64,000 nt of DNA. Origin: Leptospira haakeii. GTDB taxonomy: Bacteria; Spirochaetota; Leptospiria; Leptospirales; Leptospiraceae. Below, one piece after another: positions 53,706 through 61,881 of this stretch. Position numbers and translations under genes: made by a program. Each line of letters opens with the position of its first letter. The stretch's first letter is position 1. The stretch is from positions 62,001 to 126,000 of the forward strand of contig NZ_NPEG01000010.1 in assembly GCF_002812045.1 (NCBI RefSeq), written 5' to 3'. Below the pieces are notes generated by a model that saw only the letters and a list, made by a program, of their open reading frames with translations, ran no database searches and was not told the DNA's origin.

Positions 53706-54860
53706 CTATTCATAGCTAAGATAAGTTCTCATCTCTCCCTTACCTTTCACATCTATTAATCTTCGAATTTCTAGCTGAGAAGTATCTTCGAGTAGATCGT
53801 AGGTTGTTTCAGAGATCTGTATCCGGCCCGGAACACCGTGAGATTCTAATCTACTAGCAGTATTCACAGCATCACCCCAAAGATCGTATGCGAATTTTTT
53901 CTTACCGATTACACCTGCAACAACAGGCCCAGAATGGATACCGATCCTCATCCTCAAAGGATTTCCGGAAGGATCACGTAATGTCTTTACGAACTTTTGC
54001 ATTTCGATAGCCATTTTCATTGCGTTTGCTGCGTGATCTTCATTCCAAATCGGAATACCGGAAACCGCCATATACGCGTCTCCTATCGTTTTGATTTTTT
54101 CCATTCCGTATTTTTCAGCCAGAAGATCGAAATGGGAAAACACATCATTCAGAAAATGTACCAAAGTTTCAGGAGATACCTTCTGGGAAATCACCGTGAA
54201 ATTTTCTATATCCGCAAATAATATAGAAACCAGTTTGTATCCATCAGCAATGGTGGATGGATTTCGTTTTAATCTTTCTGCTATAGGTTCCGGAAGAATA
54301 TTCAGAAGGAGATTTTCAGCTCTATCGTGCTCCTGTTTGTTCTTAGAAATAAAGTAGTATAAGCTGAAAAAAGTAAGTGTTCCTGCTCCAACAATATTGA
54401 TCACAAAAAACAATATCTGCATATTGCGTTCCACCTTAGGTACAGGTAGATGTAGATAAAATTCAGCGAATCCGGTTAAAACCAAAACGACCAGAAATAA
54501 TCCGAACCAGACCAAACCTTGGCGAATTGGAGCAAAAGATAATGCTCCAAGCGGGCAAAGTATGGCCCATATAATCACTGCTCCGGAATTTTCAAAACCA
54601 CCTAGGCTTAATTGTAAAAGTACAGGAAGTATTAGGATAAATAAAAATTGGAGAAATCTAAATGCTAAATACTTACCCGTGACAAAAACAAAAAATAGGC
54701 TTAACAAACTTAAGACCGCATAACCTCCCGGGATCAAAGCAGATTGTGGAAAACCTAATATAAAATATAAAAAGCTCCATAAAAATCCCGCAGCAGTAAA
54801 CGCCATTGAAAAATTAATTAGCCCATCTTTGTGAAGTTTATCTCGCTCTCTTGTTCTCAT
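53706..54860 (-). CDS. Membrane adenylate cyclase, class III
   Basis: A 384-aa protein with six membrane helices (residues about 15-170) and a C-terminal class III cyclase domain. The metal-binding aspartates lie in LFADIENFT and IGDAYMAVSG. The substrate-selecting Lys in MEKIKTIGD and Asp in YDLWGDAVNTASRLES mark an adenylate cyclase. The linker ENLLLNILPEPIAERL is the usual cyclase transducer. It is a smaller relative of the 39054-42665 cyclase without GAF domains. It is divergent from the persulfide operon across a 189-base promoter that carries the inverted 15-bp motifs, so both may answer to the AraC regulator. Confidence 0.9.
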   Translation of the reverse strand: MRTRERDKLHKDGLINFSMAFTAAGFLWSFLYFILGFPQSALIPGGYAVLSLLSLFFVFVTGKYLAFRFLQFLFILILPVLLQLSLGGFENSGAVIIWAILCPLGALSFAPIRQGLVWFGLFLVVLVLTGFAEFYLHLPVPKVERNMQILFFVINIVGAGTLTFFSLYYFISKNKQEHDRAENLLLNILPEPIAERLKRNPSTIADGYKLVSILFADIENFTVISQKVSPETLVHFLNDVFSHFDLLAEKYGMEKIKTIGDAYMAVSGIPIWNEDHAANAMKMAIEMQKFVKTLRDPSGNPLRMRIGIHSGPVVAGVIGKKKFAYDLWGDAVNTASRLESHGVPGRIQISETTYDLLEDTSQLEIRRLIDVKGKGEMRTYLSYE

Positions 54861-54909
54861 TTCTTTTCACTCTCTTTCCTTAATCGACTGATGAAAAAAG
54901 ATCCTGTGT

Positions 54910-54986
54910 TTGTATAATCCTGCAAAATTCTAAAAAATTCGGATCAACTCTAAAATTTTTTTCTAATTGTCTGCAGGATTATACAA
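54910..54986. promoter_or_regulatory. Inverted pair of the 15-bp AraC-type motif
   Basis: TTGTATAATCCTGCA (54910-54924) and its exact reverse complement TGCAGGATTATACAA (54972-54986) face each other 62 bp apart centre to centre in the divergent promoter. The right copy abuts the -35 position for a TATATT -10 candidate at 55008-55013, an activator position for the persulfide operon. The left copy lies 50 bases from the cyclase start. Confidence 0.7.
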
Positions 54987-55049
54987 GGTCTTAAAATCAT
55001 GGTGTCGTATATTGATGTATATGCACGTTACGGAGGGTAAAATTTAGAA

Positions 55050-56090
55050 ATGAAAGATATTCTTTTTTATCAGCTATTCGAAATCCAATCTTCCACTTAC
55101 ACTTATTTGATCGCCGATACGGAAACCAAGGAAGCGGCAATCATAGATCCTGTTTGGGAAACCGTAGATAGAGATCTAAAACTGATCAGGGAATTAGGTC
55201 TTTATCTAATGTATATCCTAGAAACCCATATACATGCAGATCATATCACTGGGGCCTCTGAGATCCGTAAAAACACTATGGCCCAAACAGCGGTCAGTGC
55301 ATTAACAGAAATCGATTGTGTGGATATCCTACTCGAAGACGGACGTATTCTTCCACTTGGAAACAAAAATATAAAAGCGATCGCTACTCCAGGACATACC
55401 AACGCGTGTATGAGTTTTCTATTCGAAGGAATGGCATTTACTGGAGATTCACTCCTGATCCGAGGAACTGGCAGAACGGACTTCCAGGACGGATCTGCCG
55501 CAAAACTATACGATAGCATTACTCAAAAACTATTCTCCCTACCGGATGAAACAAAGGTTTATCCGGCACATGATTATAAAGGTTTAACAAGCACCACAAT
55601 CGGCTTAGAAAAAAAATTAAACCCAAGGATTGGAGGAAACCGTTCAAAAGAAGAATTCCAAAAGATCATGGAAGAATTACAACTTACGACTCCTAAAAAA
55701 ATGCACTTAGCATTACCGGCGAATACCGGATGTGGAAGTTTAGAAATCGTAAGAACAATGAATCCTCTAAGTATATCAGGAATTCCTACTGTATTGAATG
55801 AAGACGTATTTAAGAAAATTGGAAATATAAAAATCATAGATGTGCGTTCTCCTGAAGAATTTCACGGGGAGTTGGGACATATTCGAACTTCTCAACTTGT
55901 AACGCTAGGACCTGATTTAACAAAATATTTAGAAACAGGCGATCGTTTCGAAGAGATCATCTTTGTATGTCGAAGTGGAAAACGTTCAAAACAAGCTACA
56001 GAAGAAAGTATACGTTTAGGTTATAAATTCACATCCAATATGGCAGGTGGGATGGTGAATTGGAATGAGAAATACCTGCCCAAGGGGTAA
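55050..56090 (+). CDS. Persulfide dioxygenase-rhodanese fusion (ETHE1-like)
   Basis: A 346-aa fusion. Residues 1 to about 240 are an ETHE1-type metallo-beta-lactamase fold, with iron ligands in THIHADH, TPGHTNAC, FTGDSLLIRGTGRTDFQ and YPAHDY. Residues about 255-346 are a rhodanese domain with Cys307 in VCRSGKRS. The dioxygenase oxidises glutathione persulfide to sulfite, and the rhodanese moves sulfane sulfur between thiosulfate and glutathione. It is a known bacterial fusion for sulfide detoxification. A strong ribosome site (GGAGGG) precedes the ATG. It heads an operon with two YeeE/YedE halves and a TauE/SafE exporter. Confidence 0.93.
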   Translation: MKDILFYQLFEIQSSTYTYLIADTETKEAAIIDPVWETVDRDLKLIRELGLYLMYILETHIHADHITGASEIRKNTMAQTAVSALTEIDCVDILLEDGRILPLGNKNIKAIATPGHTNACMSFLFEGMAFTGDSLLIRGTGRTDFQDGSAAKLYDSITQKLFSLPDETKVYPAHDYKGLTSTTIGLEKKLNPRIGGNRSKEEFQKIMEELQLTTPKKMHLALPANTGCGSLEIVRTMNPLSISGIPTVLNEDVFKKIGNIKIIDVRSPEEFHGELGHIRTSQLVTLGPDLTKYLETGDRFEEIIFVCRSGKRSKQATEESIRLGYKFTSNMAGGMVNWNEKYLPKG

Positions 56091-56095
56091 GAAAA

Positions 56096-56521
56096 ATGGC
56101 AACAGAATGGGTAATGGGCCTTGTAGGTGGAGTGGTGATTGGTATCGCTGTTTCTTTAATGCTTTTATGGAACGGAAGAGTAACCGGAGTCAGTAGCATT
56201 GTATATGGAGTATTGGTCCCGATTAAAGGTGATATAGCCTGGAGATGGTATTTTATAATCGGATTATTAATCGGCGGACTTTCTTTAAAAATCACAGCAC
56301 CAGAACTTTTAGCAGCTGAACTACAAACGAAAGCGTGGATCGGTTCGATTGCAGGAGTACTAGTAGGATTCGGCGCAATGTTAGGAGGAGGTTGCACAAG
56401 TGGACATGGAGTTTGTGGAGTAAGTAGAGTTTCTCCTAGGTCGATAGTAGCAACAATCGTATTCATGGCCGCTGGAATGGCAGCAGTAGTATTACTGAGA
56501 AAGACTGGGTTACTTATATGA
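56096..56521 (+). CDS. YeeE/YedE-family sulfur transporter, first half
   Basis: A 141-aa membrane protein with about four helices. The family motif GGGCTSGHGVCG, with its functional cysteine, is present. Full-length YeeE/TsuA proteins import thiosulfate, and here the transporter is encoded in two halves, this and the next gene. It follows the persulfide dioxygenase by five bases, with its ribosome site (AAGGGG) inside the end of that gene, and overlaps the next gene by four bases. Import or export of a sulfane-sulfur compound is likely, though the direction is not established. Confidence 0.88.
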   Translation: MATEWVMGLVGGVVIGIAVSLMLLWNGRVTGVSSIVYGVLVPIKGDIAWRWYFIIGLLIGGLSLKITAPELLAAELQTKAWIGSIAGVLVGFGAMLGGGCTSGHGVCGVSRVSPRSIVATIVFMAAGMAAVVLLRKTGLLI

Positions 56522-56955
56522 AATATAATATTGGAGCACTCATCGTAGGTTTATTATTCGCCATTGGCCTCGGTCTGTCTGGAATTTTACAACCTGCAAA
56601 CATTATAGGATTTTTAGACATATTCGGAAAATGGAATCCTACCCTACTTTTCACGATGGCTGGAGCGGTAGGAGTTCATTTCATTACTTACAAATTGATA
56701 CGAAAAAGAAAAACTCCAATGTTCTCTAAGGATTGGTTTATTCCGACCCGCCAAGAGATCACTCCTGCATTAATCATTGGTAGTTTGATTTTTGGGATTG
56801 GCTGGGGATTGGGTGGTTATTGTCCGACCGTTTCAGTCACTACTCTCGCAAGCTTTGAAACAAGACCAATTATCGTTTTTGTCAGTATAATTTCAGGAAT
56901 GTTATTATTTTCGTTCCTGGATAGGAAAACTAATCTTAAAAGTAAATTAGAATAA
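56518..56955 (+). CDS. YeeE/YedE-family sulfur transporter, second half (DUF6691)
   Basis: A 145-aa membrane protein with four helices, the partner of the preceding half. It has the corresponding cysteine motif GGYCPTVSVTTLASF and the opening GLGLSGILQPANIIGF. Together they should form one pseudo-symmetrical channel for a thiosulfate- or persulfide-like substrate. The start overlaps the previous stop by four bases, so the two subunits are made in equal amounts. The exporter gene follows four bases later. Confidence 0.88.
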   Translation: MKYNIGALIVGLLFAIGLGLSGILQPANIIGFLDIFGKWNPTLLFTMAGAVGVHFITYKLIRKRKTPMFSKDWFIPTRQEITPALIIGSLIFGIGWGLGGYCPTVSVTTLASFETRPIIVFVSIISGMLLFSFLDRKTNLKSKLE

Positions 56956-56959
56956 AATA

Positions 56960-57778
56960 ATGTTTATCCTAGGATATATATCTTCCTTTTTCATGGGAAC
57001 TATGCTCGGCCTGATCGGTGCAGGTGGTTCGATTCTCACAGTTCCCATACTTTTTTATTTTTTCGGACAAGACGCAATTTTTGCCACAACAAACTCTCTT
57101 TTCGTAGTGGGTATAGCCGCCTTGGCCGGAGCAATCATTCAGTCAAAAAATGGGGATATCAACATAAAAATAGGAACGTATTTCGCGGCACCAAGCTTTA
57201 TAGGCATTTATATTGCGAGAAACTTCCTTCTTCCCTCAATCCCGAATATCATAATTTCAAATTTCGGGATCACATTAACCAAACCTTTATTTATAATGAT
57301 CATTTTTTCTATCATAATGGTTTTTAGTTCTTGGACAATGATTCGTTCCAACAGCTCTGTTCCTTTAGAAATAACCAGACTGAATACCTCATCGGCTAAT
57401 TTCTTATCGATTGGTATCAAAGGATTGATGGTTGGTATGATCACAGGATTTGTAGGAGCAGGAGGAGGATTTCTAATCATTCCTGCACTTATAATCTTAC
57501 TCAAGTTTCCAATCAAGAAAGCAGTAGGCACGTCACTTGTTATTATTGCTGCAAATTCTCTATTCGGTTTCGGAATCAGTTTCAGATCGGTGCAAATTGA
57601 AAATTGCCCGTTACTTCTAACCATTTGTGCCTTGGGAATTGCGGGAATGTTTTTAGGGCAGAAACTTTCTCATAAAATGAGTGAAAAATCCCTGAAAAGT
57701 GGCTTCGGTTATTTTGCGTTAATTATCGCTTCCTTTATCTTGTGGGATCAAGGGCTAAGGTTGCTATTGCCTATTTAA
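56960..57778 (+). CDS. TauE/SafE-family sulfite or anion exporter
   Basis: A 272-aa membrane protein of about eight helices in two repeats, each with the family GxGGG-type signature (LIGAGGSILTVPIL and FVGAGGGFLIIPAL). The family exports sulfite, sulfoacetate or similar anions. In this operon it would remove the sulfite formed by the persulfide dioxygenase. The gene starts four bases after the DUF6691 gene, so it is the last member of a four-gene unit. Confidence 0.9.
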   Translation: MFILGYISSFFMGTMLGLIGAGGSILTVPILFYFFGQDAIFATTNSLFVVGIAALAGAIIQSKNGDINIKIGTYFAAPSFIGIYIARNFLLPSIPNIIISNFGITLTKPLFIMIIFSIIMVFSSWTMIRSNSSVPLEITRLNTSSANFLSIGIKGLMVGMITGFVGAGGGFLIIPALIILLKFPIKKAVGTSLVIIAANSLFGFGISFRSVQIENCPLLLTICALGIAGMFLGQKLSHKMSEKSLKSGFGYFALIIASFILWDQGLRLLLPI

Positions 57779-57919
57779 TATAATAATTTCTATTTTGGAT
57801 CCAGGATATAGACTTCAATAAGTCTTCAATATTACGAATACATTTACTATTTCCGGTCCGATATTGATTGCGTTGCATTTACATTGATAGAACAATTGGT
57901 CAAAGTTAAGAACTTATTT

Positions 57920-58696
57920 ATGCCTAACTTTCGCCCGCATCCGCTTATCTTACTTCTATTCGTAATGTTAGGTTTTCAAAATTGCGGAACGTATCTACTT
58001 ACGAATGCACTTCTCCCTTCAGACGAAGACGATCGCCTGGACAGTATTGCGAAATCAATCGTAGGAACTATGAATGTCGGCCTCATCCATTATTGGCCCT
58101 TAGATGGGGATGCGAATGATAAAGTCGGAATATTACATCTAACTGCATTCGGAACTGTAGGGCCTGTTCTTACTTTCGATCATAACAATTTGCCAAACGG
58201 CGCATACTCTTATGACGGCATAGACTCATGGCATGATTCCGGCCAGGGAGGAGAACCGATCCTATCTGGATCTTCATCGTTTACTCTTAGCGCTTGGGTA
58301 AAAGGAAAATTCAAACCTTCACCCGGAGTAATTATGGGAGCAGGAGATGGTTTAGGATTCCAGTTAGCTGATAACTCATCATGTTTACAGATCAGAGCAT
58401 ATAGTACAAACGGAGGTACCGGCGTTGTCAGTAATATCAGCCCTTGCAAAGACTATCAAGAGGATGTATGGTATAATGTAACTCTTACATGGGATCTTCC
58501 GAACAATAGGGCCGACCTATACATCGGAAACGATCTTGTAGACTCTAAAGTATATAATCCAAGCATGGTCCCTTGGACTTCAGGTTTCCCTATTACTCTA
58601 GGATATGGCACGTTAGGCGGAGGATCTCAAGTAGTAACTATAGACGAAGTCAGGGTCTACGACAGAGTTGTTCCTCCGATACTTTTCGGTTTCTAA
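57920..58696 (+). CDS. LamG/concanavalin-fold lipoprotein
   Basis: Using ATG at 57920 gives a 258-aa lipoprotein with signal core LILLLFVMLGFQNC (Cys23). The frame opens earlier at a TTG at 57884. From about residue 60 the protein is a LamG-like jelly roll: HYWPLDGDANDKVG, FTLSAWVKGKF, WYNVTLTWDLPNNRADLYIG and IDEVRVYDRVV. Such domains bind glycans or matrix proteins. It is probably surface anchored. It stands alone after the persulfide operon. A related protein family is common in leptospiral surface proteomes. Confidence 0.8.
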   Translation: MPNFRPHPLILLLFVMLGFQNCGTYLLTNALLPSDEDDRLDSIAKSIVGTMNVGLIHYWPLDGDANDKVGILHLTAFGTVGPVLTFDHNNLPNGAYSYDGIDSWHDSGQGGEPILSGSSSFTLSAWVKGKFKPSPGVIMGAGDGLGFQLADNSSCLQIRAYSTNGGTGVVSNISPCKDYQEDVWYNVTLTWDLPNNRADLYIGNDLVDSKVYNPSMVPWTSGFPITLGYGTLGGGSQVVTIDEVRVYDRVVPPILFGF

Positions 58697-58761
58697 TTTA
58701 CGAATTTAAGATAACGTAAGAATAGATAGACCAAAGATAGGAGTTTTCAAAAATAATCTCC

Positions 58762-59550
58762 ATGAAGTATTCACAAATGATTTGGATGATGGCCATCCTG
58801 CAACTCGCTCTACTTAACTCCCCCATCGAAGCTAACGCTTCGGACGCAACTCAATATGTTCAAAAATTCATTTCCGCATCATGCAAAAAAGATATGCCCT
58901 TTTTAAAGGATTTCTTCTTAAACGTAAATCAATCAAAAAAAGACACGGAAACTCCAGGAAAATCAATCGAAGCTAAAGAACAGAAAATAGCGGATTTTTT
59001 AATTAAGAATGGAGAATTCTATGCACAAAGATTCTGTGCTATGAAAATCATAGGAGAGAGAAACGAAGGGTCCATCTTGGGAGTAGTTATACGTGAGAAT
59101 CCTTCAAACCCATATCTTAAAGTTATTTGGAAATTTAAAAAAATTGAAAAGAAATTGGTCCTCATTGAATTCGATGAGACAACTTTAGAATATCCTCAAT
59201 ATGATTTTGCAGAATTAAAATCTGAGTTTGACTCAAATGCTCTAAGAGCATCCTCCGAACTCCAAGGTAAGATCATAGGAGTAAATGGAAATGTGTGGAA
59301 GGTCGAAACCGATTTGCTAGGACACCCATACGTTGCTTTTTCAGGCTCGGAAGAAACGGGAGACGTGCTTGATTTCGAATTCTTAAAATGTTTTTTACTG
59401 CCTGAAGCATTAAGCATTGCAAAAACATTAGAAAAAGGCCAAAGAATAAATATCACAGGGAAGCTAGTTGGAAAAGAGTTTGTAAAGATCGAACTAAGAG
59501 AATGTACAATCTCCGAATATTTTACTAACGAAGATAAAATCTACGACTAA
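58762..59550 (+). CDS. Secreted protein with OB-fold (tRNA_anti-like) domain
   Basis: A 262-aa protein with a signal peptide ending about residue 27 (IEANASDA). The N-terminal 125 residues are helical and charged and were not recognised. Residues about 165-250 look like the tRNA_anti-like OB fold found in many secreted bacterial proteins: LQGKIIGVNGNVWKV, then KGQRINITGKLVGKEFVKIEL. Despite the name, a nucleic acid role outside the cell is not implied. Its neighbours are unrelated, and no operon is evident. Confidence 0.65.
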   Translation: MKYSQMIWMMAILQLALLNSPIEANASDATQYVQKFISASCKKDMPFLKDFFLNVNQSKKDTETPGKSIEAKEQKIADFLIKNGEFYAQRFCAMKIIGERNEGSILGVVIRENPSNPYLKVIWKFKKIEKKLVLIEFDETTLEYPQYDFAELKSEFDSNALRASSELQGKIIGVNGNVWKVETDLLGHPYVAFSGSEETGDVLDFEFLKCFLLPEALSIAKTLEKGQRINITGKLVGKEFVKIELRECTISEYFTNEDKIYD

Positions 59551-59595
59551 GATCCATTATAAAAATGATTAGCTCATAGATCGGCTGGACTGTAA

Positions 59596-60720
59596 ATGCG
59601 CTACGACCGTATCCTCATCGCACCCGATAAATTCAAAGGGACTCTTAGTGCAACTCGCGCTGCAAGTGCAATGTGCTCTGGCGTTCGCTCTGCTTGGGGC
59701 GAGGCAGTACAGGTACTCGAACTCCCTTTGGCAGACGGGGGCGAAGGAAGTCTTGCCACCCTTCACTCATTACGACCAAAGCTGAATCTTCGGGCAGACA
59801 TCCTTCCCAACGCGAGCGGACTCAAACGTTCCGTTTGTTACTTAGCTAGCGAGACCGATGCCTACTTCGAATCTGCACGACTACTTTCATTAAACTTTAG
59901 AGGTAATCGTCGACTTCCTCTTCTCGACCGCACAAGCAGTGGTCTTGGTCGCTGGGTTCTGCATATGTTAGCTCAGCAAAAAAAGAATTTGTTTTTGTAT
60001 CTCGGGGGCACAGCGGTATGCGATGGTGGATTAGGGATCTTACTAGAATTCGGGTTTCAGTTGTTGGACCCTAAAGGGAACCTGGTGCATTCTCTGCGAA
60101 ATTTGCCAAATGCACGAAGGCTTATTCCTCCCGCTTCATTTACCTCGATAGAAGCTAATATTAAAATGTTTACGGACGTTACCAATCCTCTGTTAGGTCC
60201 AACAGGCGCCGCCAAATTGTTTGGTCCTCAGAAAGGTGCCACACCAAACGATGTGACTTTATTGGAAGATGGACTCGGACAACTCTCCTGTTTGTGGGCG
60301 GAGTTCTCCAAACAAAGTGAAACAGATTGGCCGAATGGAGTCGGTGCAGGCGGAGGAATTGCACTTCCTTTTCTCGGAATGGCAAGAAATCGAGTAACGC
60401 TTAGCTCGGGTTCTCTTTTCTTTTTGGAGGAATCCGGATTAGCTAATACGATCCGTCCGGGCGATTTGGTCCTAACAGGAGAAGGCAAGACGGATGCAGG
60501 AACTCTGACAGGCAAACTTGTGGATGCAGTGGTTCACCTCTGCCGTCAGGTTGGTGCAGATTGTTTGGTAGTCAGTGGAACCGTGGTTGATCATGATAAA
60601 TTGGAGGCAGCCAATTATCCCAAGACAATAGCAGTTTCGACTAACGGAATTGTACCGTCACGTAAAGTAGCGACTGATGAGCTGTCCAGGGCTGTTACGA
60701 GAGCTTTGGCTGTGGTCTAA
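59596..60720 (+). CDS. Glycerate kinase (GlxK/GarK type)
   Basis: A 374-aa enzyme of the type I glycerate kinase family. The family opening is IAPDKFKGTLSATRAA and LADGGEGSLATL, with LYLGGTAVCDGGLGIL, FGPQKGATP and LTGEGKTDAGTLTGK further on. It phosphorylates D-glycerate to 2- or 3-phosphoglycerate in the cytoplasm, joining photorespiratory-type and sugar-acid breakdown to glycolysis. Its composition looks more G+C-rich than the nearby genes, and it borders an Rhs region, so horizontal acquisition is possible. No glyoxylate carboligase or tartronate reductase gene is in the window. Confidence 0.9.
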   Translation: MRYDRILIAPDKFKGTLSATRAASAMCSGVRSAWGEAVQVLELPLADGGEGSLATLHSLRPKLNLRADILPNASGLKRSVCYLASETDAYFESARLLSLNFRGNRRLPLLDRTSSGLGRWVLHMLAQQKKNLFLYLGGTAVCDGGLGILLEFGFQLLDPKGNLVHSLRNLPNARRLIPPASFTSIEANIKMFTDVTNPLLGPTGAAKLFGPQKGATPNDVTLLEDGLGQLSCLWAEFSKQSETDWPNGVGAGGGIALPFLGMARNRVTLSSGSLFFLEESGLANTIRPGDLVLTGEGKTDAGTLTGKLVDAVVHLCRQVGADCLVVSGTVVDHDKLEAANYPKTIAVSTNGIVPSRKVATDELSRAVTRALAVV

Positions 60721-60729
60721 AAATTTTAT

Positions 60730-60918
60730 TTAAGGCGATAATATTAGCAATGCCTCCTTGTGAAGAAAAGAGACTGCTTCAATATCAAATTCTTCAAACA
60801 TCTCGTATTCAATTGCCTCATCATCTGCAGAAAGCAATTCAATCTTGCACCTATTCAGCATATCAGAATAGAGATTGTATAAATCTTTAGGCTCAATTTC
60901 TTTCACTTTATTGCCCAT
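60730..60918 (-). CDS. Candidate immunity protein of the displaced Rhs tip
   Basis: A 62-aa, strongly acidic protein (many Glu and Asp, such as SADDEAIEYEMFEEFD). It does not resemble a known family to me. Its ATG overlaps, in another frame, the last codons of a 40-codon Rhs-like toxin tip (60908-61030), the typical arrangement of a toxin C-terminus with its immunity gene. Many immunity proteins are small and acidic. It may be shortened relative to the original. It ends nine bases from the convergent glycerate kinase stop. Confidence 0.45.
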   Translation of the reverse strand: MGNKVKEIEPKDLYNLYSDMLNRCKIELLSADDEAIEYEMFEEFDIEAVSFLHKEALLILSP

Positions 60919-61030
60919 TTGGTATTATATTGGCTTTATCATTTGGTAATGGCTTATAGTCAGAGCCAACAATTTTATTTTTACCAAGTTTTGCACTAGA
61001 GAAACCATAATATGATCCTTCATGCTTCAT
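60908..61030 (-). pseudogene. Orphan Rhs C-terminal tip fragment
   Basis: A 40-codon frame on the minus strand reads MKHEGSYYGFSSAKLG, later SDYKPLPNDKANIIPNGQ, then TAA. It looks like the tip of a polymorphic toxin without its core. The frame is closed upstream by a TAG just before the Met. It shares HEGS with the segment that follows DPTG in the intact Rhs gene (DPTGHEGS), which is where tips are exchanged. It overlaps the start of the 60918 acidic gene by 11 bases. This is the expected relic left when a new tip displaces an old one. The short length keeps the confidence moderate. Confidence 0.45.
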
Positions 61031-61489
61031 TTCCTATGCTGATCGCCCACGGTATTTCACAAGCATTGAATTTTTTCTTGCCCCTATTTTTTTATCCTAC
61101 TTACCTCGGACGGAATCGCCGCCGTTCTTGTTCATTCATTCAAAATACGTAAAATGAAGAGCTCTAAATGTATTCATTTTACAAATGAAATTCAAACCAC
61201 CTCGGAAAGCCTAAAGTTTCGTCCGTGTTACGGAGAAAAGGTTGTGATGATTATAGGTAAGTAGTCCTAAAGAGAGAGAGAGAGAATTGAGAAGTCGTTC
61301 TATATTTGATTATCGCTTGTGTTGACTTTAGCCCTAAGATGATAGCATTCGTTAAGTTTCGATCGGAAAAAGCAAGGCTCAAGAGTAAGTTATGTTAAAC
61401 TAAGTCAAAATTACTTTGAGCTCGAAAAGCTGACAAATCCATCGCATAAAAATTGTTTTGAATATAAAGGAGCAGATTACGATAGGAAT
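61031..61489. other. Non-coding stretch within the Rhs locus
   Basis: No gene was found in these 459 bases on either strand. Frames are interrupted often. It holds a simple (AG)8 run at about 61270-61285 and no clear insertion-sequence ends. It is probably decayed DNA between the displaced orphan module and the current toxin/immunity pair. Confidence 0.6.
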
Positions 61490-61876
61490 TCAAGAAATCT
61501 CACCTAACTCCTCGATCTGTAAACTTCTAAATTTTACTTCCACATGCAACATATCTGAATCCAATTTCCCAGACAATATGTCCTCTCCATCAGAATTAAA
61601 AATATCCATCACATACATTTCATTGGCTTTAACGTGATCGCCTTTACGGTCGTACGGTAGTGAAAGATCGTGATCAAATTCACTTGTTTTTCGAATATTT
61701 ACCTCAACTAGGTGTTCAAAAGTAACTTTCAATAGGCCTTTTTTTCGAATACTATTTAAAACTTCTGAGTAATAGGCCTCCGTAATTACTATTAAGTCTG
61801 TAACTGTCGGACTCAAAAAAAAATCCACCAATATACAATCAATAAAAAGGTATTGCTGAAGGTTATCTTTCTGCAT
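61490..61876 (-). CDS. Candidate immunity protein for the Rhs toxin
   Basis: A 128-aa protein without signal peptide that I do not recognise as a family. It starts five bases after the Rhs stop codon, on the same strand, which is the position of the cognate immunity gene in Rhs and other polymorphic toxin loci. The sequence is acidic in its second half (DIFNSDGEDILSGKLDSDM), often seen where immunity proteins cover a basic nuclease surface. The toxin tip is basic (KNGEKGDWRLKLKEPSKYEN), which fits. Function is inferred from position only. Confidence 0.6.
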   Translation of the reverse strand: MQKDNLQQYLFIDCILVDFFLSPTVTDLIVITEAYYSEVLNSIRKKGLLKVTFEHLVEVNIRKTSEFDHDLSLPYDRKGDHVKANEMYVMDIFNSDGEDILSGKLDSDMLHVEVKFRSLQIEELGEIS

Positions 61877-61881
61877 AATAT

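Noticed and set aside
56029..56466. 145-codon minus-strand frame opposite the YeeE half
   Set aside because: It is an antisense shadow of a membrane protein gene (proline- and threonine-rich as expected for reversed hydrophobic codons) with no own signals.
57208..57624. 138-codon minus-strand frame opposite the TauE/SafE gene
   Set aside because: Antisense shadow of a well-supported transporter gene.
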